DNA from: Megalopta genalis
Taxonomy: Eukaryota > Arthropoda > Insecta > Hymenoptera > Halictidae
DNA: 64,000 nt
Reading direction: 5' to 3'
Assembly: GCF_051020955.1 (NCBI RefSeq)
Contig: NW_027477145.1
Span: 30,311 to 94,310, forward strand
Part shown: piece after piece, positions 13,101-28,200 of the stretch
How positions within the stretch are numbered: the first letter of the stretch is position 1
Layout: each line of letters starts with the position of its first letter
Notes under the pieces: model-generated
What the model was told of the DNA's origin: nothing
The model's database searches: none
Seen by the model: the letters and a program-made list of their open reading frames with translations, nothing else
Program-made: the position numbers and the translations under genes

Positions 13101-16063
13101 CTAAATCATGTATATCGCAAGTATTTGAAGCTAAACCATTTGTTTCGCATGGATTCGAAGATAAGCCTTCTACTTCGCATTGATTTTAATCTAAATCATG
13201 TCTTTCGGATGGATTTAAAGGTAACTCGTTTGTTTCGCATGCAGTTGAAGCTGAATCATGTATGTCACAAGTATTTGAAGCTAAACTATTCGTTTCGCAT
13301 GGATTCGAAGATCAGCCTTCTACTTCGCATTGAGTTGATGCTAAATCATGTGTTTCGCATGGATTTGAAGCTAACTCGTTTGTTTCGCATGCTGTTGAAG
13401 CTAAATCATGTATATCACAACTATTTGAAGCTAAACCATTTGTATCGGATGGGATCGAAGATAAGCCTCCTACTTCGCATTGATTTGAAGCTAAATCATG
13501 TGTTTCGCATGGACTTGAAGCTAACTCGTTTGTGTTGCATGCAGTTGTAGCTAAATCATGTATATCACAAGTATTTGAAGCTAAACCATTTGTTTCGCAT
13601 GGATTCGAAGATAAGCCTTCTACTTCGCATTGATTTTAATCTAAATCATGTCTTTCGCATGGATTTAAAGGTAACTCGTTTGTTTCGCATGCAGTTGAAG
13701 CTGAATCATGTATGTCACAAGTATTTGAAGCTAAACTATTCGTTTCGCATGGATTCGAAGTTAACTCGTTTGTTTCGCATACAGTTGAAGCTAAATCACG
13801 TATATCACAAGTATTTGCAGCTAAACCATTTGTTTCGCATCGATACGAAGATAACCCTTCTACTTCGCATTGATTTGAAGCTAAATCATGTGTTTCGCAT
13901 GGATTTGAATCTAACTCGTTTATTTCGCATGCTGTTGAAGCTAAATCATGTATATCACAAGTATAAGAAGCTAATCCGTTTGTTTCGCATGGATTCGAAG
14001 ATAACACTTCGAATTCGCATTGATTTGAAGCTAAATCATGTGTTTCGCTTGGATTTGAAGCTAACTCGTTTTTTTCGCTAGTAGTTGAAGCTAAATCATG
14101 CATATCACAAGTATTTGAAGCTAAACCATTTGATTCCCATGGTTTTGAAGCCAAGCTTTCTACATCGCATTGACTTGAAGATAAATCATGTGTTTCGCAT
14201 GGATTTGAAGATAACTCATTTGTTTCGCATGCTGTTGAAGCTAAATCATGTATATCACAAGTATTTGAAGCTAAACCACTTGCTTCGCATGGATTCGATG
14301 ATCAGCCTCCTACTTCGCATTGATTTGGTGCTAAATCATGTGTTTCGCATGGATTTGAAGCTAACTCGTTTGTTTCGCATGCTGTTGAAGCTAAATCATG
14401 TATATCACAAGTATTTGAAGCTATATCATACGTTTCGCATGGATTCCAAGATAACCCTTCTAATTCGCATTGATTTGAAGCTAAATCATGTGTTTCGCAT
14501 GGATTTGAAGCTAACTCGTTTGTTTCGCATGCTGTTGAAGCTAAATCATATATATCACAAGTATTTGAAGCTAAATCATTTGTTACGCATGGATTCGAAG
14601 ATCAGCCTTCTACTTCGCATTGAGTTGATGCTAAATCATGTGTTTCGCATGGATTTGAAGCTAACTCGTTTGTTTCGCATGCTATTGAAGCTAAATCATG
14701 TATATCACAAGTATTTGAAGCTAAACCATTTGTATCGCATGGGATCGAAGATAAGCCTCCTACTTCGCATTGATTTGAAGCTAAATCATGTGTTTCGCAT
14801 GGATTTGAAGCTAACTCGTTTGTTTCGCATGCTGTTGAAGCTAAATCATATATATCACAAGTATTTGAAGCTAAACCATTTGTTTCGCATTTATTCGATG
14901 CTAAGCCTTCTACTTCGCATTGATTTGAGGCTAAATCATGTGTTTCGCTCGGTTTTGAAGCTAACTCGTTTGTTTCGCATGCTGTTGAAGCTAAATCATG
15001 TATATCACAAGTATTTGAAGCTATATCATACGTTTCGCATGGATTCCAAGATAACCCTTCTAATTCGCATAGATTTGAAGATAAATCATGTGTTTCGCTT
15101 GGATTTGAATATAACTCATTCGTTTCGCATGCTGTTGAAGCTAAATCATGTACATCACAAGTATTTGAAGCTGAACCATTTGCTTCGCATGGATTCGAAG
15201 ATCAGCCTTCTACTTCGCATTGATTTGATGCTAAATCATGTGTTTCGCATGGATTTGAAGCTAACTCGTTTGTTTCGCATGCTGTTGAAGCTAAATCATG
15301 TATACCACAAGTATTTGAAGCTATATCATACGTTTCGCATGGATTCCAAGATAACCCTTCTAATTCGCATTGATTTGAAGCTAAATCATGTGTTTCGCAT
15401 GGATTTGAAGCTAACTCGTTTATTTCGCATGTTGTTGAAGCTAAATAATGTATATCACAAGTATAAGAAGCTAATCCATTTGTTTCGCATGGATTCGAAG
15501 ATATGCTTACTTCTTCGCATTGATTTGAAGCTAGATCATGTGTTTCGCATGGATTTGAATCTAACTCGTTTGTTTCGCATGCTGTTGAAGCTAAATCATG
15601 TAATCACAAGTATTTGCAGCTAAACCATTTGTTACGCATGGATTCGAAGATCAGCCTTCTACTTCGCATTGATTTGAAGCTAAATCATGTGTTTCGCATG
15701 GATTTGAATCTAACTCGTTTATTTCGCATTCTGTTGAAGCTAAATCATGTATATCACAAGTATAAGAAGCTAATCCGTTTGTTTCGCATGGATTCGAAGA
15801 TAAGCCTTCTACTTCGCATTGATTTGAAGCTAAATCAGGTTTTTCGCATGGATTTGAAGCTAACTCGTTTGTTTCGCATGCTGTTGAAGCTAAATCATAT
15901 ATATCACAAGTATTTGAAGCTAAACCATTTGTTTCGCATTTATTCGAAGCTAAGCCTTCTACTTCCCATTGATTTGAGGCTAAATCATGTGTTTCGCTCG
16001 GTTTTGAAGCTAACTCGTTTGTTTCGCATGCTGTTGAAGCTAAATCATGTATAGCACAAGTAT
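11181..16063. repeat. Mixed blocks with a locally spread catgggagcg variant
   Basis: The E variant catgggagcg (usually catgggatcg) occurs near 11,651, 11,801 and 12,401, the first two in adjacent 150-bp units that appear identical, so it spread locally. The gcagttgtagc / gattttaatc unit is repeated 450 bp apart (13,125 and 13,575). 14,085 onward follows the block order starting with the CCATGG unit. 15,111-15,590 is close to 10,671-11,150. No gene is seen. Confidence 0.78.
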
Positions 16064-16813
16064 TTGAAGCTATATCATACGTTTCGCATGGATTCCAAGA
16101 TAACCCTTCTAATTCGCATTGATTTGAAGCTAAATCATGTGTTTCGAATGGATTTGAATCTAACTCGTTTGTTTCGGATGCTGTTGAAGTTAAATCATGT
16201 ATATCACAAGTATTTGAAGCTATATCATTTGTTTCGCATGGATTCGAAGATAATACTTCTAATTCGCATTGATTTGAAGCTAAATCATGTGTTTCGCTTG
16301 GATTTGAAGCTAACTCGTTTTTTTCGCTAGTAGTTGAAGCTAAATCATGCATATCACAAGTATTCGAAGCTAAACCATTTGATTCCCATGGTTTTGAAGC
16401 CAAGCTTTCTACATCGCATTGACTTGAAGATAAATCATGTGTTTCGCATGGATTCGAAGTTAACTCGTTTGTTTCGCATACAGTTGAAGCTAAATCACGT
16501 ATATCACAAGTATTTGAAGCTAAACCATTTGTATTGCATGGGATCGAAGATAAGCCTCCTACTTCGCATTGATTTGAAGCTAAATCAGGTTTTTCGCATG
16601 GATTTGAAGCTAACTCGTTTGTTTCGCATGCTGTTGAAGCTAAATCATATATATCACAAGTATTTGAAGCTAAACCATTTGTTTCGCATTTATTCGAAGC
16701 TAAGCCTTCTACTTCACATTGATTTGAGGCTAAATCATGTGCTTCGCTCGGTTTTGAAGCTAACTCGTTTGTTTCGCATGCTGTTGAAGCTAAATCATGT
16801 ATATCACAAGTAT
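16064..16813. repeat. 900-bp-spaced duplication, copy 1
   Basis: Matches 16,964-17,713. Both contain gataatacttc, the tagtag marker, the CCATGG unit with gtattcgaagc, a tgtattgcatggg variant and cattgatttgaggc followed by gcttcgctcgg. Confidence 0.82.
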
Positions 16814-16963
16814 TTGAAGCTAAACCATTTGTATCGCATGGGATCGAAGATAAGCCTCCTACTTCGCATTGATTTGAAGCTAAATCATGTGTTTCGCATG
16901 GATTTGAAGCTAACTCGTTTGTTTCGCATGCTGTTGTAGCTAAATCATGTATATCACAAGTAT

Positions 16964-17713
16964 TTGAAGCTATATCATACGTTCCGCATGGATTCCAAGA
17001 TAACCCTTCTAATTCGCATAGATTTGAAGATAAATCATGTGTTTCGCTTGGATTTGAATCTAACTCGTTTGTTTCGGATGCTGTTGAAGTTAAATCATGT
17101 ATATCACAAGTATTTGAAGCTATATCATTTGTTTCGCATGGATTCGAAGATAATACTTCTAATTCGCATTGATTTGAAGCTAAATCATGTGTTTCGCTTG
17201 GATTTGAAGCTAACTCGTTTTTTTCGCTAGTAGTTGAAGCTAAATCATGCATATCACAAGTATTCGAAGCTAAACCATTTGATTCCCATGGTTTTGAAGC
17301 CAATCTTTCTACATCGCATTGACTTGAAGATAAATCATGTGTTTCGCATGGATTCGAAGTTAACTCGTTTGTTTCGCATACAGTTGAAGCTAAATCACGT
17401 ATATCACAAGTATTTGAAGCTAAACCATTTGTATTGCATGGGATCGAAGATAAGCCTCCTACTTCGCATTGATTTGAAGCTAAATCAGGTTTTTCGCATG
17501 GATTTGAAGCTAACTCGTTTGTTTCGCATGCTGTTGAAGCTAAATCATATATATCACAAGTATTTGAAGCTAAACCATTTGTTTCGCATTTATTCGAAGC
17601 TAAGCCTTCTACTTCACATTGATTTGAGGCTAAATCATGTGCTTCGCTCGGTTTTGAAGCTAACTCGTTTGTTTCGCATGCTGTTGAAGCTAAATCATGT
17701 ATATCACAAGTAT
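16964..17713. repeat. 900-bp-spaced duplication, copy 2
   Basis: Partner of 16,064-16,813; one difference is gccaatctttc here for gccaagctttc. Confidence 0.82.
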
Positions 17714-17833
17714 TTGAAGCTATATCATACGTTTCGCATGGATTCCAAGATAACCCTTCTAATTCGCATTGATTTGAAGCTAAATCATGTGTTTCGCATG
17801 GATTTGAAGCTAACTCGTTTTTTTCGCTAGTAG

Positions 17834-18733
17834 TTGAAGCTAAATCATGCATATCACAAGTATTTGAAGCTAAACCACTTGCTTCGCATGGATTCGATGA
17901 TCAGCCTCCTACTTCGCATTGATTTGGTGCTAAATCATGTGTTTCGCATGGATTTGAAGCTAACTCGTTTGTTTCGCATGCTGTTGAAGCTAAATCATGT
18001 ATATCACAAGTATTTGAAGCTATATCATACGTTTCGCATGGATTCCAAGATAACCCTTCTAATTCGCATTGATTTGAAGCTAAATCATGTGTTTCGCATG
18101 GATTTGAAGCTAACTCGTTTGTTTCGCATGCTGTTGAAGCTAAATCATATATATCACAAGTATTTGAAGCTAAACCATTTGTTACGCATGGATTCGAAGA
18201 TCAGTCTTCTACTTCGCATTGAGTTGATGCTAAATCATGTGTTTCGCATGGATTTGAAGCTAACTCGTTTGTTTCGCATGCTGTTGAAGCTAAATCATGT
18301 ATATCACAAGTATTTGAAGCTAAACCATTTGTATCGCATGGGATCGAAGATAAGCCTCCTACTTCGCATTGATTTGAAGCTAAATCATGTGTTTCGCATG
18401 GATTTGAAGCTAACTCGTTTGTTTCGCATGCTGTTGAAGCTAAATCATATATATCACAAGTATTTGAAGCTAAACCATTTGTTTCGCATTTATTCGAAGC
18501 TAAGCCTTCTACTTCACATTGATTTGAGGCTAAATCATGTGCTTCGCTCGGTTTTGAAGCTAACTCGTTTGTTTCGCATGCTGTTGAAGCTAAATCATGT
18601 ATATCACAAGTATTTGAAGCTATATCATACGTTTCGCATGGATTCCAAGATAACCCTTCTAATTCGCATTGATTTGAAGCTAAATCATGTGTTTCGCATG
18701 GATTTGAAGCTAACTCGTTTTTTTCGCTAGTAG
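17834..18733. repeat. 900-bp tandem duplication, copy 1
   Basis: Runs from just after one tagtag marker to just after the next. Six 150-bp units. It appears identical to the following block through at least 18,480, including gatcagtcttc near 18,201. Confidence 0.85.
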
Positions 18734-19390
18734 TTGAAGCTAAATCATGCATATCACAAGTATTTGAAGCTAAACCACTTGCTTCGCATGGATTCGATGA
18801 TCAGCCTCCTACTTCGCATTGATTTGGTGCTAAATCATGTGTTTCGCATGGATTTGAAGCTAACTCGTTTGTTTCGCATGCTGTTGAAGCTAAATCATGT
18901 ATATCACAAGTATTTGAAGCTATATCATACGTTTCGCATGGATTCCAAGATAACCCTTCTAATTCGCATTGATTTGAAGCTAAATCATGTGTTTCGCATG
19001 GATTTGAAGCTAACTCGTTTGTTTCGCATGCTGTTGAAGCTAAATCATATATATCACAAGTATTTGAAGCTAAACCATTTGTTACGCATGGATTCGAAGA
19101 TCAGTCTTCTACTTCGCATTGAGTTGATGCTAAATCATGTGTTTCGCATGGATTTGAAGCTAACTCGTTTGTTTCGCATGCTGTTGAAGCTAAATCATGT
19201 ATATCACAAGTATTTGAAGCTAAACCATTTGTATCGCATGGGATCGAAGATAAGCCTCCTACTTCGCATTGATTTGAAGCTAAATCATGTGTTTCGCATG
19301 GATTTGAAGCTAACTCGTTTGTTTCGCATGCTGTTGAAGCTAAATCATATATATCACAAGTATTTGAAGCTAAACCATTTGTTTCGCATT
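18734..19390. repeat. 900-bp tandem duplication, copy 2 (partial)
   Basis: Same unit order as 17,834-18,490. After 19,390 it departs to a gatgctaagcc form of the catttattcg unit. Confidence 0.83.
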
Positions 19391-22300
19391 TATTCGATGC
19401 TAAGCCTTCTACTTCGCATTGATTTGAGGCTAAATGATGTGTTTCGCTCGGTTTTGAAGCTAACTCGTTTGTTTCGCATGCTGTTGAAGCTAAATCATGT
19501 ATATCACAAGTATTTGAAGCTATATCATACGTTCCGCATGGATTCCAAGATAACCCTTCTAATTCGCATAGATTTGAAGATAAATCATGTGTTTCGCTTG
19601 GATTTGAATATAACTCATTTGTTTCGCATGCTGTTGAAGCTAAATCATGTATATCACAAGTATTTGAAGCTAAACCATTTGTATCGCATGGGATCGAAGA
19701 TAAGCCTCCTACTTCGCATTGATTTGAAGCTAAATCATGTGTTTCGCATGGATTTGAAGCTAACTCGTTTGTTTCGCATGCTGTTGTAGCTAAATCATGT
19801 ATATCACAAGTATTTGAAGCTATATCATACGTTCCGCATGGATTCCAAGATAACCCTTCTAATTCGCATAGATTTGAAGATAAATCATGTGTTTCGCTTG
19901 GATTTGAATATAACTCATTTGTTTCGCATGCTGTTGAAGCTAAATCATGTATATCACAAGTATTTGAAGCTAAACCACTTGCTTCGCATGGATTCGATGA
20001 TCAGCCTCCTACTTCGCATTGATTTGGTGCTAAATCATGTGTTTCGCATGGTTTTGAAGCTAACTCGTTTGTTTCGCATGCTGTTGAAGCTAAATCATGT
20101 ATATCACAAGTATTTGAAGCTATATCATACGTTTCGCATGGATTCCAAGATAACTCTTCTAATTCGCATTGATTTGAAGCTAAATCATGTGTTTCGCATG
20201 AATTTGAAGCTAACTCGTTTGTTTCGCATGCTGTTGAAGCTAAATCATGTATATCACAAGTATTTGAAGCTAAACCATTTGTATCGGATGGGATCGAAGA
20301 TAAGCCTCCTACTTCGCATTGATTTGAAGCTAAATCATGTGTTTCGCATGAATTTGAAGCTAACTCGTTTGTATCGCATGCAGTTGTAGCTAAATCATGT
20401 ATATCACAAGTATTTGAAGCTAAACCATTTGTTTCGCATGGATTCGAAGATAAGCCTTCTACTTCGCATTGATTTTAATCTCAATCATGTCTTTCGCATG
20501 GATTTAAAGGTAACTCGTTTGTTTCGCATGCAGTTGAAGCTGAATCATGTATATCACAAGTATTTGAAGATAAATCATGTGTTTCGGTTGGATTTGAATA
20601 TAACTCATTCGTTTCACATGCTGTTGAAGCTAAATCATGTATATCACAAGTATTTGAAGCTGAACCATTTGCTTCGCATGGATTCGAAGATCAGCCTTCT
20701 ACTTCGCATTGATTTGATGCTAAATCATGTGTTTCGCATGGATTTGAAGCTAACTCGTTTGTTTCGCATGCTGTTGAAGCTAAATCATGTATACCACAAG
20801 TATTTGAAGCTATATCATACGTTTCGCATGGATTCCAAGATAACCCTTCTAATTCGCATTGATTTGAAGCTAAATCATGTGTTTCGCATGGATTTGAAGC
20901 TAACTCGTTTTTTTCGCTAGTAGTTGAAGCTAAATCATGCATATCACAAGTATTTGAAGCTAAACCATTTGATTCCCATGGTTTTGAAGCCAAGCTTTCT
21001 ACATCGCATTGACTTGAAGATAAATCATGTGTTTCGCTTGGATTTGAAGATAACTCATTTGTTTCGCATGCTGTTGAAGCTAAATCATGTATATCACAAG
21101 TATTTGAAGCTAAACCACTTGCTTCGCATGGATTCGATGATCAGCCTCCTACTTCGCATTGATTTGGTGCTAAATCATGTGTTTCGCATGGATTTGAAGC
21201 TAACTCGTTTGTTTCGCATGCTGTTGAAGCTAAATCATGTATATCACAAGTATTTGAAGCTATATCATACGTTTCGCATGGATTCCAAGATAACCCTTCT
21301 AATTCGCATTGATTTGAAGCTAAATCATGTGTTTCGCATTGATTTGAAGCTAACTCGTTTGTTTCGCATGCTGTTGAAGCTAAATCATATATATCACAAG
21401 TATTTGAAGCTAAACCATTTGTTACGCATGGATTCGAAGATCAGTCTTCTACTTCGCATTGAGTTGATGCTAAATCATGTGTTTCGCATGGATTTGAAGC
21501 TAACTCGTTTGTTTCGCATGCTGTTGAAGCTAAATCATGTATATCACAAGTATTTGAAGCTAAACCATTTGTATCGCATGGGATCGAAGATAAGCCTCCT
21601 ACTTCGCATTGATTTGAAGCTAAATCATGTGTTTCGCATGGATTTGAAGCTAACTCGTTTGTTTCGCATGCTGTTGAAGCTAAATCATATATATCACAAG
21701 TATTTGAAGCTAAACCATTTGTTTCGCATTTATTCGATGCTAAGCCTTCTACTTCGCATTGATTTGAGGCTAAATCATGTGTTTCGCTCGGTTTTGAAGC
21801 TAACTCGTTTGTTTCGCATGCTGTTGAAGCTAAATCATGTATATCACAAGTATTTGAAGCTATATCATACGTTCCGCATGGATTCCAAGATAACCCTTCT
21901 AATTCGCATAGATTTGAAGATAAATCATGTGTTTCGCTTGGATTTGAATATAACTCATTTGTTTCGCATGCTGTTGAAGCTAAATCATGTATATCACAAG
22001 TATTTGAAGCTAAACCATTTGTATCGCATGGGATCGAAGATAAGCCTCCTACTTCGCATTGATTTGAAGCTAAATCATGTGTTTCGCATGGATTTGAAGC
22101 TAACTCGTTTGTTTCGCATGCTGTTGAAGCTAAATCATGTATATCACAAGTATTTGAAGCTATATCATACGTTCCGCATGGATTCCAAGATAACCCTTCT
22201 AATTCGCATAGATTTGAAGATAAATCATGTGTTTCGCTTGGATTTGAATATAACTCATTTGTTTCGCATGCTGTTGAAGCTAAATCATGTATATCACAAG

Positions 22301-25271
22301 TATTTGAAGCTGAACCATTTGCTTCGCATGGATTCGAAGATCAGCCTTCTACTTCGCATTGATTTGATGCTAAATCATGTGTTTCGCATGGATTTGAAGC
22401 TAACTCGTTTGTTTCGCATGCTGTTGAAGCTAAATCATGTATACCACAAGTATTTGAAGCTATATCATACGTTTCGCATGGATTCCAAGATAACCCTTCT
22501 AATTCGCATTGATTTGAAGCTAAATCATGTGTTTCGCATGGATTTGAAGCTAACTCATTTATTTCGCATGTTGTTGAAGCTAAATCATCTATATCACAAG
22601 TATTTCATTCTAAACCATTTGTTACGCATGGATTCGACGATCAGCCTTCTACTTCGCATTTATTTGATGATAAATCATGTGTTTCGCATGGATTTGAAGC
22701 TAACTCGTTTGTTTCGCATGCTGTTGAAGCTAAATCATGTATATCACAAGTATTTGAAGCTAAACCATTTGTATCGGATGGGATCGAAGATTAGCCTCCT
22801 ACTTCGCATTGATTTGAAGCTAAATCATGTGTTTCGCATGAATTTGAAGCTAACTCGTTTGTATCGCATGCAGTTGTAGCTAAATCATGTATATCACAAG
22901 TATTTGAAGCTAAACCATTTGTTTCACATGGATTCGAAGATAAGCCTTCTACTTCGCATTGATTTTAATCTCAATCATGTCTTTCGCATGGATTTAAAGG
23001 TAACTCGTTTGTTTCGCATGCAGTTGAAGCTGAATCATGTATATCACAAGTATTTGAAGATAAATCATGTGTTTCGGTTGGATTTGAATATAATTCATTC
23101 GTTTCGCATGCTGTTGAAGCTAAATCATGTATATCACAAGTATTTGAAGCTGAACCATTTGCTTCGCATGGATTCGAAGATCAGCCTTCTACTTCGCATT
23201 GATTTGATGCTAAATCATGTGTTTCGCATGGATTTGAAGCTAACTCGTTTGTTTCGCATGCTGTTGAAGCTAAATCATGTATACCACAAGTATTTGAAGC
23301 TATATCATACGTTTCGCATGGATTCCAAGATAACCCTTCTAATTCGCATTGATTTGAAGCTAAATCATGTGTTTCGCATGGATTTGATGCTAACTCATTT
23401 ATTTCGCATGTTGTTGAAGCTAAATAATGTATATCACAAGTATAAGAAGCTAATCCATTTGTTTCGCATGGATTCGAAGATATGCTTACTTCTTCGCATT
23501 GATTTGAAGCTAAATCATGTGTTTCGCATGGATTTGAATCTAACTCGTTTCTTTCGGATGCTGTTGAAGTTAAATCATGTATATCACAAGTATTTGAAGC
23601 TATATCATTTGTTTCGCATGGATTCGAAGATAACACTTCTAATTCGCATTGATTTGAAGCTAAATCATGTGTTTCGCATGGATTTGAAGCTAACTCGTTT
23701 GTTTCGCATGCTGTTGAAGCTAAATCATGTATATCACAAGTATTTGAAGCTATATCATACGTTTCGCATGGATTCCAAGATAACCCTTCTAATTCGCATT
23801 AATTTGAAGCTAAATCATGTGTTTCGCATGGATTTGAAGCTAACTCGTTTGTTTCGCATGCTGTTGAAGCTAAATCATATATATCACAAGTATTTGAAGC
23901 TAAACCATTTGTTACGCATGGATTCGAAGATCAGCCTTCTACTTCGCATTGAGTTGATGCTAAATCATGTGTTTCGCATGGATTTGAAGCTAACTCGTTT
24001 GTTTCGCATGCTGTTGAAGCTAAATCATGTATATCACAAGTATTTGAGGCTAAACCATTTGTATCGCATGGGATCGAAGATAAGCCTCCTACTTCGCATT
24101 GATTTGAAGCTAAATCATGTGTTTCGCATGGATTTGAAGCTAACTCGTTTGTTTCGCATGCTGTTTGAAGATAAATCATATATATCACAAGTATTTGAAG
24201 CTAAACCATTTGTCTCGCATTTATTCGAAGCTAAGCCTTCTACTTCGCATTGATTTGAGGCTAAATCATGTGTTTCGCTCGGTTTTGAAGCTAACTCGTT
24301 TGTTTCGTATGCTGTTGAAGCTAAATCATGTATATCACAAGTATTTGAAGCTATATCATACGTTTCGCATGGATTCCAAGATAACCCTTCTATTTCGCAT
24401 TGATTTGAAGCTAAATCATGTGTTTCGCATGGATTTGAAGCTAACTCGTTTGTTTCGCATGCTGTTGAAGCTAAATCATATATCACAAGTATTTCAATCT
24501 AAACCATTTGTTACGCATGGATTCGAAGATCAGCCTTCTACTTCGCATTGATTTGATGATAAATCATGTGTTTCGCATGGATTTGAAGCTAACTCGTTTG
24601 TTTCGCATGCTGTTGAAGCTAAATCATGTATATCACAAGTATTTGAAGCTAAACCATTTGTATCGGATGGGATCGAAGATAAGCCTCCTACTTCGCATTG
24701 ATTTGAAGCTAAACCAGGTTTTTCGCATGGATTTGAAGCTAACTCGCTTGTTTCGCATGCTGTTGAAGCTAAATCATATATATCACAAGTATTTGAAGCT
24801 AAACCATTTGTTTCGCATTTATTCGATGCTAAGCCTTTTACTTCGCATTGATTTGAGGCTAAATCATGTGTTTCGGTCGGTTTTTAAGCTGACTCGTTTG
24901 TTTCGCATGCTGTTGAAGCTAAATCATGTATATCACAAGTATTTGAAGCTAAACCGTTTGTATCGGATGGGATCGAAGATAAGCCTCCTACTTCGCATTG
25001 ATTTGAAGCTAAATCATGTGTTTCGCATGGATTTGAAGCTAACTCGTTTGTATCGCATGCAGTTGTAGCTAAATCATGTATATCACAAGTATTTGAAGCT
25101 AAACCATTAGTTTCGCATGGATTCGAAGATAAGCCTTCTACTTCGCATTGATTTTAATCTAAATCATGTCTTTCGCATGGATTTAAAGGTAACTCGTTTG
25201 TTTCGCATGCAGTTGAAGCTGAATCATGTATGTCACAAGTATTTGAAGCTAAACTATTCGTTTCGCATGGA
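19391..25271. repeat. Mixed 150-bp units and blocks
   Basis: Holds gcagttgtagc / gattttaatc units at about 20,380 and 22,870, the full block order from the CCATGG unit at 20,924, agtataagaagc near 23,440, and the -2-only form of the tttcaatc variant near 24,480. A one-base gain (tt to ttt) is near 24,163. The 20.9-22.9 kb stretch resembles 56.5-58.1 kb. No gene is seen. Confidence 0.78.
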
Positions 25272-28200
25272 TTCGAAGTTAACTCGTTTGTTTCGCATAC
25301 AGTTGAAGCTAAATCACGTATATCACAAGTATTTGCAGCTAAACCATTTGTTTCGCATCGATACGAAGATAACCCTTCTACTTCGCATTGATTTGAAGCT
25401 AAATCATGTGTTTCGCATGGATTTGAATCTAACTCGTTTATTTCGCATGCTGTTGAAGCTAAATCATGTATATCACAAGTATAAGAAGCTAATCCGTTTG
25501 TTTAGCATGGATTCGAAGATAACACTTCTAATTCGCATTGATTTGAAGCTAAATCATGTGTTTCGCTTGGATTTGAAGCTAACTCGTTTTTTTCGCTAGT
25601 AGTTGAAGCTAAATCATGCATATCACAAGTATTTGAAGCTAAACCATTTGATTCCCATGGTTTTGAAGCCAAGCTTTCTACATCGCATTGACTTGAAGAT
25701 AAATCATGTGTTTCGCTTGGATTTGAAGATAACTCATTTGTTTCGCATGCTGTTGAAGCTAAATCATGTATATCACAAGTATTTGAAGCTAAACCACTTG
25801 CTTCGCATGGATTCGATGATCAGCTTCCTACTTCGCATTGATTTGGTGCTAAATCATGTGTTTCGCATGGATTTGAAGCTAACTCGTTTGTTTCGCATGC
25901 TGTTGAAACTAAATCATGTATACCACAAGTATTTGAAGCTATATCATACGTTTCGCATGGATTCCAAGATAACCCTTCTAATTCGCATTGATTTGAAGCT
26001 AAATCATGTGTTCCGCATGGATTTGAAGCTAACTCGTTTATTTCGCATGTTGTTGAAGCTAAATAATGTATATCACAAGTATAAGAAGCTAATCCATTTG
26101 TTTCGCATGGATTCGAAGATATGCTTACTTCTTCGCATTGATTTGAAGCTAAATCATGTGTTTCGCATGGAATTGAATCTAACTCGTTTGTTTCGGATGC
26201 TGTTGAAGTTAAATCATGTATATCACAAGTATTTGAAGCTATATCATTTGTTTCGCATGGATTCGAAGATAACACTTCTAATTCGCATTGATTTGAAGCT
26301 AAATCATGTGTTTCGCATGGATTTGAAGCTAACTCGTTTGTTTCGCATGCTGTTGAAGCTAAATCATGTATATCACAAGTATTTGATGCTATATCATACG
26401 TTTCGCATGGATTCCAAGATAACCCTTCTAATTCGCATTGATTTGAAGCTAAATCATGTGTTTCGCATGGATTTGAAGCTAACTCGTTTGTTTCGCATGC
26501 TGTTGAAGCTAAATCATATATATCACAAGTATTTGAAGCTAAACCATTTGTTACGCATGGATTCGAAGATCAGCCTTCTACTTCGCATTGAGTTGATGCT
26601 AAATCATGTGATTCGCATGGATTTGAAGCTAACTCGTTTGTTTCGCATGCTGTTGAAGCTAAATCATGTATATCACAAGTATTTGAAGCTAAACCATTTG
26701 TATCGCATGGGATCGAAGATAAGCCTCCTACTTCGCATTGATTTGAAGCTAAATCATGTGTTTCGCATGGATTAGAAGCTAACTCGCATGTTTCGCATGC
26801 TGTTGAAGCTAAATCATATATATCACAAGTATTTGAAGCTAAACCATTTGTTTCGCATTTATTCGATGCTAAGCCTTCTACTTCGCATTGATTTGAGGCT
26901 AAATCATGTGTTTCGCTCGGTTTTGAAGCTAACTCGTTTGTTTCGCATGCTGTTGAAGCTAAATCATGTATATCACAAGTATTTGAAGCTATATCATACG
27001 TTTCGCATGGATTCCAAGATAACCCATCTAATTCGCATAGGTTTGAAGATAAATCATGTGTTTCGCTTGGATTTGAATATAACTCATTTGTTTCGCATGC
27101 TGTTGAAGCTAAATCATGTATATCACAAGTATTTGAAGCTAAACCATTTGTTTCGCATTTATTCGATGCTAAGCCTTCTACTTCGCATTGATTTGAGGCT
27201 AAATCATGTGTTTTGCTCGGTTTTGAAGCTAACTCGTTTGTTTCGCATGCTGTTGAAGCTAAATCATGTATATCCCAAGTATTTGAAGCTATATCATACG
27301 TTCCGCATGGATTCCAAGATAACCCTTCTAATTCGCATAGATTTGAAGATAAAACATGTGTTTCGCTTGGATTTGAATATAACTCATTTGTTTCAAATGC
27401 TGTTGTAGCTAAATCATGTATATCACAAGTATTTGAAGCTAAACCATTTGTATCGCATGGGATCGAAGATAAGCCTCCTACTTCGCATTGATTTGAAGCT
27501 AAATCATGTGTTTCGCATGGATTTGAAGCTAACTCGTTTGTTTCGCATGCTGTTGAAGCTAAATCATGTATATCACAAGTATTTGAAGCTATATCATACG
27601 TTCCGCATGGATTCCAAGATAACCCTTCTAATTCGCATTGATTTGAAGATAAATCATGTGTTTCGCTTGGATTTGAATATAACTCATTTGTTTCGCATGC
27701 TGTTGAAGCTAAATCATGTATATCACAAGTATTTGAAGCTAAACCACTTGCTTCGCATGGATTCGATGATCAGCCACCTACTTCGCATTGATTTGGTGCT
27801 AAATCATGTGTTTCGCATGGATTTGAAGCTAACTCGTTTATTTCGCATGCTGTTGAAGTTAAATCATGTAATCACAAGTATTTGCAGCTAAACCATTTGT
27901 TACGCATGGATTCGAAGATCAGCCTTCTACTTCGCATTGATTTGAAGCTAAATCATGTGTTTCGCATGGATTTGAATCTAACTCGTTTATTTCGCATTCT
28001 GTTGAAGCTAAATCATGTATATCACAAGTATAAGAAGCTAATCCGTTTGTTTCGCATGGATTCGAAGATAAGCCTTCTACTTCGCATTGATTTGAAGCTA
28101 AATCATGTGTTTCGCATGGATTTGATTCTAACTCGTTTGTTTCGGTTGCTGTTGAAGCTAAATCATGTATATCACAAGTATTTGAAGCTATATCATTTGT

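Larger units (their letters stand above)
15651..17852 (-). other. Longest - open frame (733 codons), Cys decapeptide repeat
   Basis: On the - strand the array reads L-[AS]-S-[NT]-x-C-[ED]-x-x-[DEG], one Cys per ten residues, acidic and rich in Ser, Asn and Thr; examples are LASNPCETHD and LASNTCDIHD. The five consensus monomers contain no stop in this frame. The first Met is only an Ile-to-Met variant; the frame continues upstream to a TGA at 17,901-17,903. It ends at TGA 15,651-15,653. Both TGAs replace a Leu TTA in gatcagcc-type E monomers. In the CCATGG unit the Cys is Trp, and in the tagtag unit it is Ser. I do not recognise the protein. No start, signal peptide or membrane segment can be seen. 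The frame is cut repeatedly elsewhere, so a working gene is unlikely under the standard code. Confidence 0.15.

Noticed and set aside
15651..17852. Pentapeptide-repeat protein in the - frame
   Set aside because: Leu and Cys alternate every five residues, which resembles the central position of that family, but the usual Ala two residues before and the following pattern are absent.
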